Assembly: GCA_942493055.1 (NCBI GenBank)
Contig: OW818680.1
Span: forward strand, 496,001 to 560,000
DNA length: 64,000 nucleotides
Direction: 5' to 3'
Source of the DNA: CAIZQW01 sp942493055
GTDB lineage: Bacteria; Verrucomicrobiota; Kiritimatiellia; RFP12; UBA1067
Below are positions 1-9,183 of the stretch, one piece after another. The first letter of the stretch is position 1, and each line of letters opens with the position of its first letter. Both the position numbers and the translations under genes were made by a program. The notes under the pieces were generated by a model. It did no database searches and was not told the DNA's origin. It saw nothing but the letters and a program-made list of their open reading frames with translations.

Positions 1-2538
1 CGCAATGACTGTGTAATCGCCAAGCCTTAACTGCATACGGCCTGTACCTTCTGCAATCAATTTAATCGGTTTGCCGTCAAGCTTCTTGCCTGGAGCAATT
101 TCGATGACGGTGAGAAAACGGTTGGCGACAAGTTTTTTGTCCGTAGAGATCGAAACGTGCCAATTCGGCGGATTCTTTCCGCCACGCTTATTCTCCTCGT
201 CCACGGGGATTCCGAAAAACTTGTCTGTCACCGTACCGGACACTGCCTCCTTGCAGAACAGGCGGACATACCCCGCAGCGTGTTCGTTGGCTCCGACGAA
301 CCAGTCGTTGCCAAGTTGCTGGATAGGGTTTAGTGCGTGCAACATAAAAGTCCATGTCACCGGTTTTTCAGCCTCCAGTTCGTCATAGACCAGAATGTGA
401 CTGGGTTTCAGCATGACCAGATGTCGGCGAAAACGGGTGACGCCCGGTTTGCCGAAACCATTCTCGCGCGTGATAGGGACGCCTAGCTTGGTAAAGCCAG
501 GTTCCAACGGTTTATCAGGCTCCGACACACCATATTTGGGAAACATGCCGTTGTAGGCGTGAGAGGCGTCACCGAGGACATAACTGATACGCTTCCCCGT
601 CGCAAAGCGAGGGATCCAGCCGTACGCACCCAGATCAAACCCTTGCATCAAGCCGTCGACCATGATCGTGTTATGGGCTCGCGATGCCTTGTAACTGACG
701 GCATCGTGAATCTGGCCACCGTTGTAATAACCTGTACGCCAAAAGAGGGGTTCGCCGCCATAGGCAATGCAGAAAGCGTTTTGAGACGGATGCAAATGCT
801 GAAAAGAACCATTGACAGCAGAGCTGAAGTTCACCATCAGATTGCTGGCGGGATTCAGGATATCACTGTGCATGGCCGACATGCCGACATCCTGAAAGGC
901 CGCTGCCGACTCGAGCGGAGGCCGCGCTTTGGACACGTCAGGCGCATTGACATGCTGCCAAAGCAATAGCAGGTCCATCGCCTTGTACCCCTTGACCATG
1001 TCCTTGCTGAACTCATTGGCTTCGCGACGTCCCTGAGATTTAAAGCGCCAAAGGTTGGCGATATTTTCAGGACACATATAAGCCAGCATTTCTGTAAGAT
1101 AAGGAACACCGGGGTTGCCGTCACCGCCATCGCTGTAGGGTGCGCCGGGATTGCCCACAACATTCATGTACGACATATACGTGGGGAAATTGGCGAACCA
1201 TCGCTTATAATTGAAATAGTTGTAGTTTGTCATCCGATACAGCATCCAACTGACGTGGGTCAGGGGTTCGTCATGAACGCCGAGATATCCGTTACCGTCC
1301 ATTGAACCTCCATCGCTACGACTCAAAGCAGGACTGCGATAAAGCCACAGTTCATACGCATATTTGAACCAATCTTCCAGTTCCGTCCGATAACGGCAGA
1401 GGATGGCCGAACCGACCATCAGGTTCTTAATGTCGCCTTGCCAGTCGTGCTGATTGAAGTGAGCGTGTTCCAACTGGTCATGCAGATGCGGGTGACCCGC
1501 GTTATGCTTGTCCATCAAGCTCACGGCCAGATCCACAAAGGTCTGCTGCTGAGAGGCCGGCATATCCTCGTAAAACGCATCAAGCATGAGTAACGGCACT
1601 GTGTTATAGAAGGCAGGTCTCGACATCGGAATTTGTTTGCCCAGGATTGAAAAACTTTTGTTCAAGCGCACCTGTTCAAGTTCGATCGCCCGCTGAACAC
1701 CCAGTTTTTTATACTGCTCGTCGCCCGTCAACACGTAGCCACGCAACAGCGAGTCCACACGTCGTTCCTCGGCAGTAAACAAGGCGCGCATCTTGATAAT
1801 GAAATACACCTCCTTTGGATTCTTGCCCATGTAGGCTGGATAATCCTTGTCGCTGAGCTCGATCCGAACTGGACGTTCGCCGTCTTTCAGCGCTTTGTTG
1901 GCATCCTTCTTCATCTGCTCAGCAAGCTCAGGCCACGTCTTCTCAGGAAGGATATGGCCAATATCTTCGCTGGTACATATTGCTACCGGACCTTTTTTAC
2001 GCTTCTTAATTGCCGCAAGCACATCCTCAGCGGTCGGAGGAATTGGAGGTGCAAAGGCGTAATCGTCAACCTCAAACGAAAACACCTCTTTGACCCAGAC
2101 CGGATGCTCGTACGACTCGGCTGGTGCCACACCGTATGTCCAAAACCAAGTGCCCTTGGCCAATGTACGGAAGGGATTGTAAAATGACCAGCGTTTCGGC
2201 CCGCTTTCGATAACGTCTTTTTTTAATTGCGGATCTTGAGACAGCTTGAAGTAAAACCGGCGATTCCATTTCTGGTCGCGCGCGGCCTGTTTTGTCGATG
2301 GCAAGGGGACTTGGACATGCAACCACGGCGGATTGATATCCACCGCCCCACCCTGTGGCACGGGGTGCCGCAGACCAGGAGCACAGATGTAATCACGCTC
2401 AATGCGATACTCAGAGGGGCTCATGCGGCGAACCCCCTCCGGCAAAGGATGCGCATGTTCAACCGCTAAGGCGATGTCCGTAAACGGCACCAGCCATAGC
2501 GATGCAAGAAGAGCGCGCGTGCTCAGTTTTATTTTCAT
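1..2538 (-). CDS. Heparinase II/III-like polysaccharide lyase with DUF4962-type N-terminus (C-terminus cut by window edge)
   Basis: This reading frame is open from an ATG at 2538 to the left edge of the window, giving 846 codons without a stop, so the C-terminus is missing. A signal peptide (MKIKLSTRALLASLWLVPF..ALA, cut about residue 25) indicates export. The visible part has an N-terminal beta domain of the DUF4962 kind, an (alpha/alpha) toroid with HFNQHDWQGD and SDGGSMDGNG segments, and a beta-rich C-terminal part with SRAHNTIMVDG, the arrangement of heparinase II/III-type lyases. The family cleaves uronate-containing glycans by beta-elimination. The start overlaps the upstream sulfatase stop as ATGA, so the two are probably translationally coupled. 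Being paired with a sulfatase suggests a sulfated uronic-acid substrate, but the exact lyase family cannot be fixed from sequence alone. Confidence 0.8.
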   Translation of the reverse strand, partial: MKIKLSTRALLASLWLVPFTDIALAVEHAHPLPEGVRRMSPSEYRIERDYICAPGLRHPVPQGGAVDINPPWLHVQVPLPSTKQAARDQKWNRRFYFKLSQDPQLKKDVIESGPKRWSFYNPFRTLAKGTWFWTYGVAPAESYEHPVWVKEVFSFEVDDYAFAPPIPPTAEDVLAAIKKRKKGPVAICTSEDIGHILPEKTWPELAEQMKKDANKALKDGERPVRIELSDKDYPAYMGKNPKEVYFIIKMRALFTAEERRVDSLLRGYVLTGDEQYKKLGVQRAIELEQVRLNKSFSILGKQIPMSRPAFYNTVPLLMLDAFYEDMPASQQQTFVDLAVSLMDKHNAGHPHLHDQLEHAHFNQHDWQGDIKNLMVGSAILCRYRTELEDWFKYAYELWLYRSPALSRSDGGSMDGNGYLGVHDEPLTHVSWMLYRMTNYNYFNYKRWFANFPTYMSYMNVVGNPGAPYSDGGDGNPGVPYLTEMLAYMCPENIANLWRFKSQGRREANEFSKDMVKGYKAMDLLLLWQHVNAPDVSKARPPLESAAAFQDVGMSAMHSDILNPASNLMVNFSSAVNGSFQHLHPSQNAFCIAYGGEPLFWRTGYYNGGQIHDAVSYKASRAHNTIMVDGLMQGFDLGAYGWIPRFATGKRISYVLGDASHAYNGMFPKYGVSEPDKPLEPGFTKLGVPITRENGFGKPGVTRFRRHLVMLKPSHILVYDELEAEKPVTWTFMLHALNPIQQLGNDWFVGANEHAAGYVRLFCKEAVSGTVTDKFFGIPVDEENKRGGKNPPNWHVSISTDKKLVANRFLTVIEIAPGKKLDGKPIKLIAEGTGRMQLRLGDYTVIA

Positions 2539-4025
2539 TTTACTAATGTCCCCATTGGACATTCAGGAATCGCTCCAGCGCGATACCGTTTTTCACTCTC
2601 CTCCGGATTTTCTTTCAACTCCTTGACCAACGCCTCGAACATCCGCTTCATGCGCCCCTCTTCTTTGGGCTCGCTCGCCAGATTCCTCAGTTCCTGAGGG
2701 TCGGTCTTTAAATTGTACAGTTCTTGCTCCGGACCATGCTTTTCATCTGCGCGGGTATGATAGACCAGCTTCCAGTCGCCCTGCCGGATCATCGCCATTC
2801 CTGAGGCGATATAGCCTGAATAAAATTCACTGACCGCCAAGTCGCGCCATGCGTATGATGGATTGTCCAGCCAGGGCAGGAAGGATTCTCCGTCCCAGTC
2901 TTTCGGGGTCTGCGCACCGGCAAGCGCTGCAATCGTCTGGACCAGGTCGACCGAGCCGCAGGCTCCTGACCTGCGCTGTCCGCCCTGCCACCTCTTGGGC
3001 CAGCTGACGATCAGCGGCACGCGGGCTGCGCAATCAAACATGCAGTTCTTCCACCAGAGACCATGCTCGCCCAGATTTTCACCGTGGTCGGACGTATAGA
3101 TCACAATGGTATCCGATGCGAAGGGCGACGCCTTCAACGCCTTCAGGACCTCTCCAATCTGGTGATCGGTCCACTCCACGCGGGCATAGTAGGCCTCCCG
3201 GGCCAGCTTCACTGTCTCCGGCGGCACACGTTCCAGCTTGCGGTCATTTCTCAGATGCTTGTAGTTCAGCGGGAGTGACTCCAAATACCCTCGCGGGATC
3301 TCCGGCGGAGGAATCTTGTCCTTGAAATGGGCAAGGTATTCAGGGGGTGCAACCATTGGATAATGTGGAGCGATCAAGCCGACAACCAGGAAAAAAGGTT
3401 TCGCATCAGCCTTTCGTTCACGGAAGAACTTGACGGCGTCTTCACGGCGCTTCACGTCAATGAAACTGTCCATGTCCGTGGCCTCTCCGAGGGGCGTGAA
3501 CTCGTCGCCGAGTTTATCCCCCTGCTCCTGAAATACGCCAGCAGGAAGACGTTGACGGGCACGGAGCTTCGGCGCAGCGCTCGCATTCTCCTCCTTCGCC
3601 CCTTTGGTTTTGCTCGGCTTATCCAGTATGTTGAACCCGTAGGTCTGTCCACCTTTATAGTGCATCTTGCCGACCAGGCAAGGATCATATCCTGCCGCCG
3701 TCAAGATCTTGGGAAGCGTCGGCCAGCTTTCAGGCGCCTGGGCAGCCGTATTGCCCCACACGTTGTGATGCGACACATATTTGCCTGTCGTGATCGACTG
3801 GCGGGAGGGAATGCAGATCGGCGAAGCGCAGTATTGAGCATCGAATATGACCCCTTGCGCTGCCAGGGCATCCAAGTTCGGTGTCCGCGCCAGCTTGTCC
3901 CCTGCACATCCCATCACCCCTGCATGATGCTCATCCGTAATCACCACCAGAATGTTGGGCTTTTCAAGTTTGCCGCAAAACGCGACACAGGGGATCATCA
4001 TCATGACAATCAAGCGGTAGTTCAT
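2535..4025 (-). CDS. Type I (formylglycine) sulfatase, secreted
   Basis: A 496-residue sulfatase of the alkaline-phosphatase fold. The N-terminus MNYRLIVMMMIPCVAFC is a probable signal sequence. Metal ligands lie at D31/E32 (VVITDEHH) and D313/H314 (TSDHGENLGEHG). The modification site C71-I-P-S-R75 matches the C-x-P-S-R sulfatase signature, in which Cys is converted to formylglycine by a sulfatase-maturing enzyme that is not seen in this window. K120, H221 and K326 fall where other catalytic-pocket residues are expected. The enzyme should remove sulfate esters from a carbohydrate, opening it to the lyase and glycosidases encoded beside it. It overlaps both neighbours by four bases (ATGA). 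The S1 subfamily, and so the regiospecificity, was not assigned. Confidence 0.93.
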   Translation of the reverse strand: MNYRLIVMMMIPCVAFCGKLEKPNILVVITDEHHAGVMGCAGDKLARTPNLDALAAQGVIFDAQYCASPICIPSRQSITTGKYVSHHNVWGNTAAQAPESWPTLPKILTAAGYDPCLVGKMHYKGGQTYGFNILDKPSKTKGAKEENASAAPKLRARQRLPAGVFQEQGDKLGDEFTPLGEATDMDSFIDVKRREDAVKFFRERKADAKPFFLVVGLIAPHYPMVAPPEYLAHFKDKIPPPEIPRGYLESLPLNYKHLRNDRKLERVPPETVKLAREAYYARVEWTDHQIGEVLKALKASPFASDTIVIYTSDHGENLGEHGLWWKNCMFDCAARVPLIVSWPKRWQGGQRRSGACGSVDLVQTIAALAGAQTPKDWDGESFLPWLDNPSYAWRDLAVSEFYSGYIASGMAMIRQGDWKLVYHTRADEKHGPEQELYNLKTDPQELRNLASEPKEEGRMKRMFEALVKELKENPEESEKRYRAGAIPECPMGTLVK

Positions 4026-6325
4026 TTTTTCGTTCCTTCGTTGTGGTTTTGATTCACTGTCACATTATTTCTTTCCAGCCAATTGACGACATCTGCTGTA
4101 CGAGACTGAGGTGTCACGACCAACTTCTCGATTTTCCCTTTACGATAGACACACTCGACGACCGTCGGACCGGGGGCATGCAACTTAAAGTCCACATCCC
4201 AATCCTTGGGCCAGCTTGGGAAGAGGTGAAGTTTCCCTTGTTTGCCGGGTTCGGGGGCAAGGAGCATCTCCTGCAATCCCGTCATACCGCTCCCCCCCCA
4301 GTTATGGTCAGGTATCCAGTCGTGCCCCGGCCCAAAAAATGCTGAAAATCTGGCCTGTGGTTGATAATTATTCGCCAATTTGAAAATGACGCGTTTACGG
4401 GATTCCTCAGGTCGGGCAAGTGCTGACACATTGATAACGTTAGCCATCCAAGACCAGTCATTTTCAATACACCGCATCCGTTCCTTTGGTATTGTATCCC
4501 ACGTATCGCGTGCCAACTGTAAGGTGTCTGGCTGAGTGACACCAAAGAAACGATAAGGCCAAAAGGAATACATTTCAATGGGTTCCCACTTATTCAAGTA
4601 TCGGGTATCAAATGCTTTGGCCTCCAACACAGAAGAGCGGCCCTCACGCTTGCCTATCGGGATTTCTGGCAGCCGATCATGAATTTCCATCAAACGTTTG
4701 CGCCGTATATCGGAAAGCCCTGGGTAAGAAATTAACCCTGTGGTAATCCGCTTCAAACCGCAGACGACTTCAACCGGGTTAGTGGCATTCTCGATAAGTT
4801 CCAGTGCGTTACTTGGGTAGATGACGAGTTTGCCGTCCTCGCCGACGTCTTTACCCGTACGCGCCTTGCATTGCGCACGATAGAAGCTGTCGTAAAAGAG
4901 AATAGATCCTTCAATCCAGGGCAAATCCTTTTCAAGATCAATTCCAAGAGAATCATGCGCCTGCAAGGCCATCCATGCAATCTCGAGCATCATTGAAAAA
5001 TGATAGGTCAGGTGTTTTGATTGACATAATCCGTTTTTCATTGGCTTCACAGTGCAGAGCCCCCACACATCCATCGGCTCGGGATAGACACCCCCTTCTG
5101 CTCCGTTTGTTTTTGCACGCGAGGCCGCTGTCTTGAAGCGTTCACGGTAAAAAGCCAGCGTTGGAGACAACAGTTCTGAATCGCCAGATGCAAGGGTCGG
5201 CCATCCCATCCACCGCTGATTCTGTGACATGAAATGAGTCTGTCCCCAACGCCGGAAGTCAGGACTCGTCTGTCCGGAACGAGGTTTCAAGGCATAGGTG
5301 TTCCCCGTAATACGTCCAGGGGCTACATCCGTGGAAAAAATGCCACCATTAAACAAGAGCGGGAATTCACCGTTACGGTTACAGGCCAGCATGTAACGAA
5401 ACAATTGGTAGTTGGCTCCAACCCGTCGTCCCGGATCATCAGGGCCAGCCTCCGAGTTAACCACAATATGCGAGCGCTCCCAGAACGCTTTCCAACGTGC
5501 GCTCTCATGATCACGCGCCTGCTGCAGGGCGGCCGGCAAGAGCATCTCCTTTGCCTTTCCAGACCATGCGTCAGGGGTTGCATCCAATTTAGCCTCCATC
5601 ACAATCGCAACGGTATGCTGTGTCGCGGCGACTGTTTTTCCGCTCCAGGCCCTGCCTTGCCAATTCTGCCATGAAACTTTCGACTCCGTGACCTGTGTGA
5701 GCCCGCCAGCCACCCTCAATGCCCCGCCAAAGACGCGCCGGGTAGTCACATCGTGAACGGCCTGTCCCTCTATTCCTTGCTTGGCTGCCATACCGGCCAC
5801 ATCAAACGCATAATCTGAGTTGCGATGAAACCATACAAAGCCTGATTCATCTGTCTTTATTTTGAGATTGTCTCTCCAAATGCCAAAAGCCACCTGGATG
5901 ACTTGAGGTTTCTCATGGGTTGACTCGACAACCAGTGTTTCACCTGTAAACCACAATTTAACAGTATCCTTTCCCTGGCAAACCGTAATCGTGCCTGTGG
6001 CTGGATCCAACTTCTGAACGAATCCTTCGCTACCGAACGTCACATCCGAGAGGGTCAAGCGGATGCATCCTATTTTAAGCAGATTGCCATTCTCGTCGTA
6101 CGCACCATTATGACCCAAGTAGAGCCATAATGAACCGTCCTGAACCCACACATTCGCTCCTGCACCCGATGCCCCTGACAATGGCATGGAATCAAGCGCA
6201 TCACGTGATGGCGTATTCCAAACGATTGGAGGCAAGAAATCCTGCGCACATGCACTCACAACAGCCATTCCGAGTACGGACATACAGCACGCCATTTTGC
6301 TCGCCCTATATAATTTCCGTTTCAT
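4022..6325 (-). CDS. DUF5703-type secreted glycosidase-like protein (six-hairpin toroid, related to GH95)
   Basis: A 767-residue exported protein; the start MKRKLYRASKMACCMSVLGM with a cut after SACAQ looks like a signal peptide. The N-terminal stretch (VWNTPSRDALDSMPLSG, then GANVWVQDGSLWLYLGH) matches my memory of the DUF5703 N-terminal beta domain. It is followed by a long alpha-helical region with WMGWPTLASGD and NDWSWMANV and a short C-terminal beta domain ending in LVVTPQSR. This is the general architecture of GH95/GH65-like enzymes, but the canonical GH95 active-site strings are not obvious, so substrate and even catalysis are unproven. It overlaps the sulfatase (ATGA) and the upstream beta-propeller gene (ATGA), placing it firmly in the operon. 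Confidence 0.7.
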   Translation of the reverse strand: MKRKLYRASKMACCMSVLGMAVVSACAQDFLPPIVWNTPSRDALDSMPLSGASGAGANVWVQDGSLWLYLGHNGAYDENGNLLKIGCIRLTLSDVTFGSEGFVQKLDPATGTITVCQGKDTVKLWFTGETLVVESTHEKPQVIQVAFGIWRDNLKIKTDESGFVWFHRNSDYAFDVAGMAAKQGIEGQAVHDVTTRRVFGGALRVAGGLTQVTESKVSWQNWQGRAWSGKTVAATQHTVAIVMEAKLDATPDAWSGKAKEMLLPAALQQARDHESARWKAFWERSHIVVNSEAGPDDPGRRVGANYQLFRYMLACNRNGEFPLLFNGGIFSTDVAPGRITGNTYALKPRSGQTSPDFRRWGQTHFMSQNQRWMGWPTLASGDSELLSPTLAFYRERFKTAASRAKTNGAEGGVYPEPMDVWGLCTVKPMKNGLCQSKHLTYHFSMMLEIAWMALQAHDSLGIDLEKDLPWIEGSILFYDSFYRAQCKARTGKDVGEDGKLVIYPSNALELIENATNPVEVVCGLKRITTGLISYPGLSDIRRKRLMEIHDRLPEIPIGKREGRSSVLEAKAFDTRYLNKWEPIEMYSFWPYRFFGVTQPDTLQLARDTWDTIPKERMRCIENDWSWMANVINVSALARPEESRKRVIFKLANNYQPQARFSAFFGPGHDWIPDHNWGGSGMTGLQEMLLAPEPGKQGKLHLFPSWPKDWDVDFKLHAPGPTVVECVYRKGKIEKLVVTPQSRTADVVNWLERNNVTVNQNHNEGTKK

Positions 6326-8043
6326 GGCATCGACACTTTCTTTGCATTTAATTGTTCAGCACTCGCCTGATCAGGATTAATCACCAGATCTAATTCATAA
6401 ACACCTGCCGACTTTAAAGTGCCCAACTTCACCGTAACGTTTCCATAGGGTTCAATACACGGGATGAGCGCTGTCAGGGTTTGTACCACCGCCCCGCCCG
6501 TTTTCAAGGTGAGTTTAATCGGCATGGAGACGGATGACACCTGACCGAAATTCTCTACCACAGCAGACACCGTGTGAACTCCATCATTTGCTGAAGTCAC
6601 CAGCGGTAACCGGGCGCGAAGAATCGGCTCAAGAGAAACTCCGCCCGGCAGGCGCGCGTAACCATAAAGCATTTCCCCCCTCATATTTTTTCCCAGCAAT
6701 TTTCCAACATAATCCTCAGCCGTAAAACCTGCTCCTTCGACTGGAAACGTAACAATTAAGTCCGTTCCAGATGTTTCAGACTTCAGAGGTCGGCATCCTT
6801 TCCCAAAGTCAATTTTTGTAGGCGCGCCAAACATCAGGGACTGGACATCCACGTCCAGCGATGGCTTAAACCCGTCCTCCGACCTGATCAGCAGACGGAT
6901 CTCGCGTGTCTCATGGGTGATCGGATGTTCATCGAGGACCTGCAAGCGACGCTGCACCGTCAACGGCAAGGCAATGATTTTGGAGCTGTGGTTATCATTG
7001 CCCATATCCAAGTCTTTCCGGGAATCAATAACAGCAAAATAAATATGCGTTGCGCGCCCCAAAGCATCCTGCCGGATACCTGGGCGTTCAAATTTGTACC
7101 AGGATTCCTTGCTGCCATCTGCATGGCGTGCCACATTGACATCGTATGCTTTTCCTGAATCCCAAACCCAATGGATGCCATCCCGGGAGCGGAGATAATA
7201 TGCGATGCGCCCAAACCAATCGTTCACAATCAAGTGGTATTGAACTTCATCACGCCAAACTTCCGGATCTTCAAATTTCCCCGGAATGGCCGGATAGACA
7301 CTTTGATGCGTGACCCTCTTATAGGGTTTCAACCCGTCTTCGCTCACCCAGATATGCCCGCCACGCGAGACCATCAAATAACTTCCATCCTCACGACGAG
7401 TAAACGCATGGTTGGACATCGCAACTTTGCTAAACCCGCGCAAGTCATACTGCAAATCATATTTCGTCCACGGCCCATCCAACGATTTCGAGCTATACGC
7501 ACGGCCAATCGCATAGAGCACATAAGTCTCGTCTTTCGCTTGGTAGCACTTGACATTGTGTCCCGCACCTATTTCTTCTTTGACAATAAAAGGACCCGTT
7601 GGCGACTCCGCAACGGCATGCACAATTTTAGAATTTGGCCAGGTCATGTGCCCTTTCGGGGAGTTCTCGGGCCAGCGGGCAGCAAACATGTGTTCCTTGC
7701 CATCCGTTGTATGAAGGACGCTCATACACCAGTAGGACCACTCCGGACCCTCTAGCCCATTCCTGACGTTTCGGGGCTTAACGTTTTCACCACCCCACGT
7801 GCTGGATGTTAGTCCTTGATCGCTCGGCATGGGCAGGATACGATCAATAAAGGCACCACCATAAACCATGCCCTCAGGGACGATATAGGAAGAAGGTGCA
7901 TGTTCCCAGGAAACTTCCTCTGCTTCCGCTGTTTTAGGCATTAATGTCTTTTTCTGACTTGCACCCTCTGCTTTAGCTAAACCCAATACAGCATGGAGGT
8001 TTAGAAGAGCAATCGCCAAAATGTGTATCGTACGTATGGTCAT
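6322..8043 (-). CDS. Secreted five-bladed beta-propeller glycosidase-like protein with C-terminal beta domain
   Basis: A 573-residue protein with an N-terminal signal segment (MTIRTIHILAIALLNLHAVLG). Residues about 60-370 contain repeated blade motifs such as HAVAESPTGPF, SSKSLDGPWTKYDL and VWVSEDG/YLRSRDGIHW. This spacing is seen in the GH43/GH32/GH117/GH130-like propeller folds. FEDPEVWRDEVQYHLIVND holds the DPE-type acidic residues that often line the central funnel. The last ~180 residues form a separate beta-sandwich-like domain (PGGVSLEPILRARLPLV). It resembles the next gene, 8079-9155, in its SPxGPW blades, suggesting an old duplication. The exact GH family was not assigned. It overlaps the downstream DUF5703 gene by ATGA. 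Confidence 0.65.
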   Translation of the reverse strand: MTIRTIHILAIALLNLHAVLGLAKAEGASQKKTLMPKTAEAEEVSWEHAPSSYIVPEGMVYGGAFIDRILPMPSDQGLTSSTWGGENVKPRNVRNGLEGPEWSYWCMSVLHTTDGKEHMFAARWPENSPKGHMTWPNSKIVHAVAESPTGPFIVKEEIGAGHNVKCYQAKDETYVLYAIGRAYSSKSLDGPWTKYDLQYDLRGFSKVAMSNHAFTRREDGSYLMVSRGGHIWVSEDGLKPYKRVTHQSVYPAIPGKFEDPEVWRDEVQYHLIVNDWFGRIAYYLRSRDGIHWVWDSGKAYDVNVARHADGSKESWYKFERPGIRQDALGRATHIYFAVIDSRKDLDMGNDNHSSKIIALPLTVQRRLQVLDEHPITHETREIRLLIRSEDGFKPSLDVDVQSLMFGAPTKIDFGKGCRPLKSETSGTDLIVTFPVEGAGFTAEDYVGKLLGKNMRGEMLYGYARLPGGVSLEPILRARLPLVTSANDGVHTVSAVVENFGQVSSVSMPIKLTLKTGGAVVQTLTALIPCIEPYGNVTVKLGTLKSAGVYELDLVINPDQASAEQLNAKKVSMP

Positions 8044-8078
8044 AAAGCCTTTATCATATCCAGTTCACAAGTCTCCGG

Positions 8079-9155
8079 TTACTGCTTCAGCGGAATCTGC
8101 ACATTGTACGTGCCGTCACGGCTTTTGTTGTCGCTGGCCGCGCCGAAGAGGGCGACAGGTGTCTCACCCTCCAGCAGTAAAGCCGGCCGTTCGATCGTGC
8201 TGTAACTTCTTGTGCCATCAGCCCATTGATAACGGTTCCCCAGCACCTTCGGATGCATCGCCGGTTTCCAGCTCAATCCGTCCTGAGACTGGAAGAGGAC
8301 GATGCCGCCGGATGCACCGGTAAAGGTGCCGACAACATCCCGCGCCACCGCGTAATACTGGTTGCCATACTGCTTGCTGAACCAGATGTACGGGTCCTCC
8401 GCCAGCATCCAGTGCTTACCCGCATCCGGATCGTCGGACTCGAAAATCCTTCCCGGCTTCTTGGTGTAAGGGCCTTCCGGCTTGTCGGCCATCGCTGCGC
8501 CATAACGCACCTTGCCGCCGCCGGTCTTTCCCGCGAGATGTTCGACAGCCTTGTAGATCAGCAGAACGCCCCCGTCCGGACGCTCACACCCGGATGGATT
8601 GGTGACGCAGAGCGAGTCAAACGCTGTCTTGTCGTCGCTGATGGTCACGATGGGCTGATCCAATCGTTTCCAAGGCCCACTGGGTGAATCCGCGATCGCC
8701 ACACCAACGCGCTGACGGTTCCGGTGCTGATAATTCAGCCCCTTCTGCGGCGCACGGTCGCCGTAATTGCCCACATAGAACAAGCAATACTTGCCGCCTA
8801 TCCGTGTGATATTCGGGTTGTGCGTGCAGGACCCGTCCCAGTAGTTCGTTCCACGAGCCGACAGCGCGACATCACTGTGTTTCCACGGCCCCAGCGGCGA
8901 CTCCCCCACCGCATGCGCAATCTCACAATGCGTCACCCATGCCAGATGGCCAAGTTTGCGCGGCCAGCGAGAATAGAACAGGTGGTATTTGCCATCCTCC
9001 GCTTTGATCGGCGCGCCGCACCAGATATTGAAGTCCGGATCCAGCATCTTCGCCGTCAGCGGCACGGGCTTTACCATTGCGCCCAGATCAAGCTCGCCGG
9101 CACCGGCAAAGCCGGTCAGAAGAGCAACACTGCAACAGATCATTGATATTCTCAT
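8079..9155 (-). CDS. Secreted five-bladed beta-propeller glycoside hydrolase-like protein
   Basis: A 358-residue protein starting at the ATG at 9155, preceded at about 9 nt by AGGA; a longer in-frame reading upstream has no signal peptide and is rejected. The start gives a good signal peptide (MRISMICCSVALLTGFAGAG). Propeller blades appear as NIWCGAPIKAEDGKYHLFYS, HAVGESPLGPWKHSD, VAIADSPSGPWKRLD and ADKPEGPYTKK. Acidic funnel residues are likely in WDGSCTHNPN and LAEDPYIWF. The blade arrangement fits the GH43/GH32/GH117-like superfamily. It lies between the GH95 gene and a longer propeller protein, and probably acts on oligosaccharides released by the lyase and fucosidase. The sub-family is not certain. 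Confidence 0.72.
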   Translation of the reverse strand: MRISMICCSVALLTGFAGAGELDLGAMVKPVPLTAKMLDPDFNIWCGAPIKAEDGKYHLFYSRWPRKLGHLAWVTHCEIAHAVGESPLGPWKHSDVALSARGTNYWDGSCTHNPNITRIGGKYCLFYVGNYGDRAPQKGLNYQHRNRQRVGVAIADSPSGPWKRLDQPIVTISDDKTAFDSLCVTNPSGCERPDGGVLLIYKAVEHLAGKTGGGKVRYGAAMADKPEGPYTKKPGRIFESDDPDAGKHWMLAEDPYIWFSKQYGNQYYAVARDVVGTFTGASGGIVLFQSQDGLSWKPAMHPKVLGNRYQWADGTRSYSTIERPALLLEGETPVALFGAASDNKSRDGTYNVQIPLKQ

Positions 9156-9183
9156 ACAGTCATTTCCTTTTGCTGAGGGAGTC

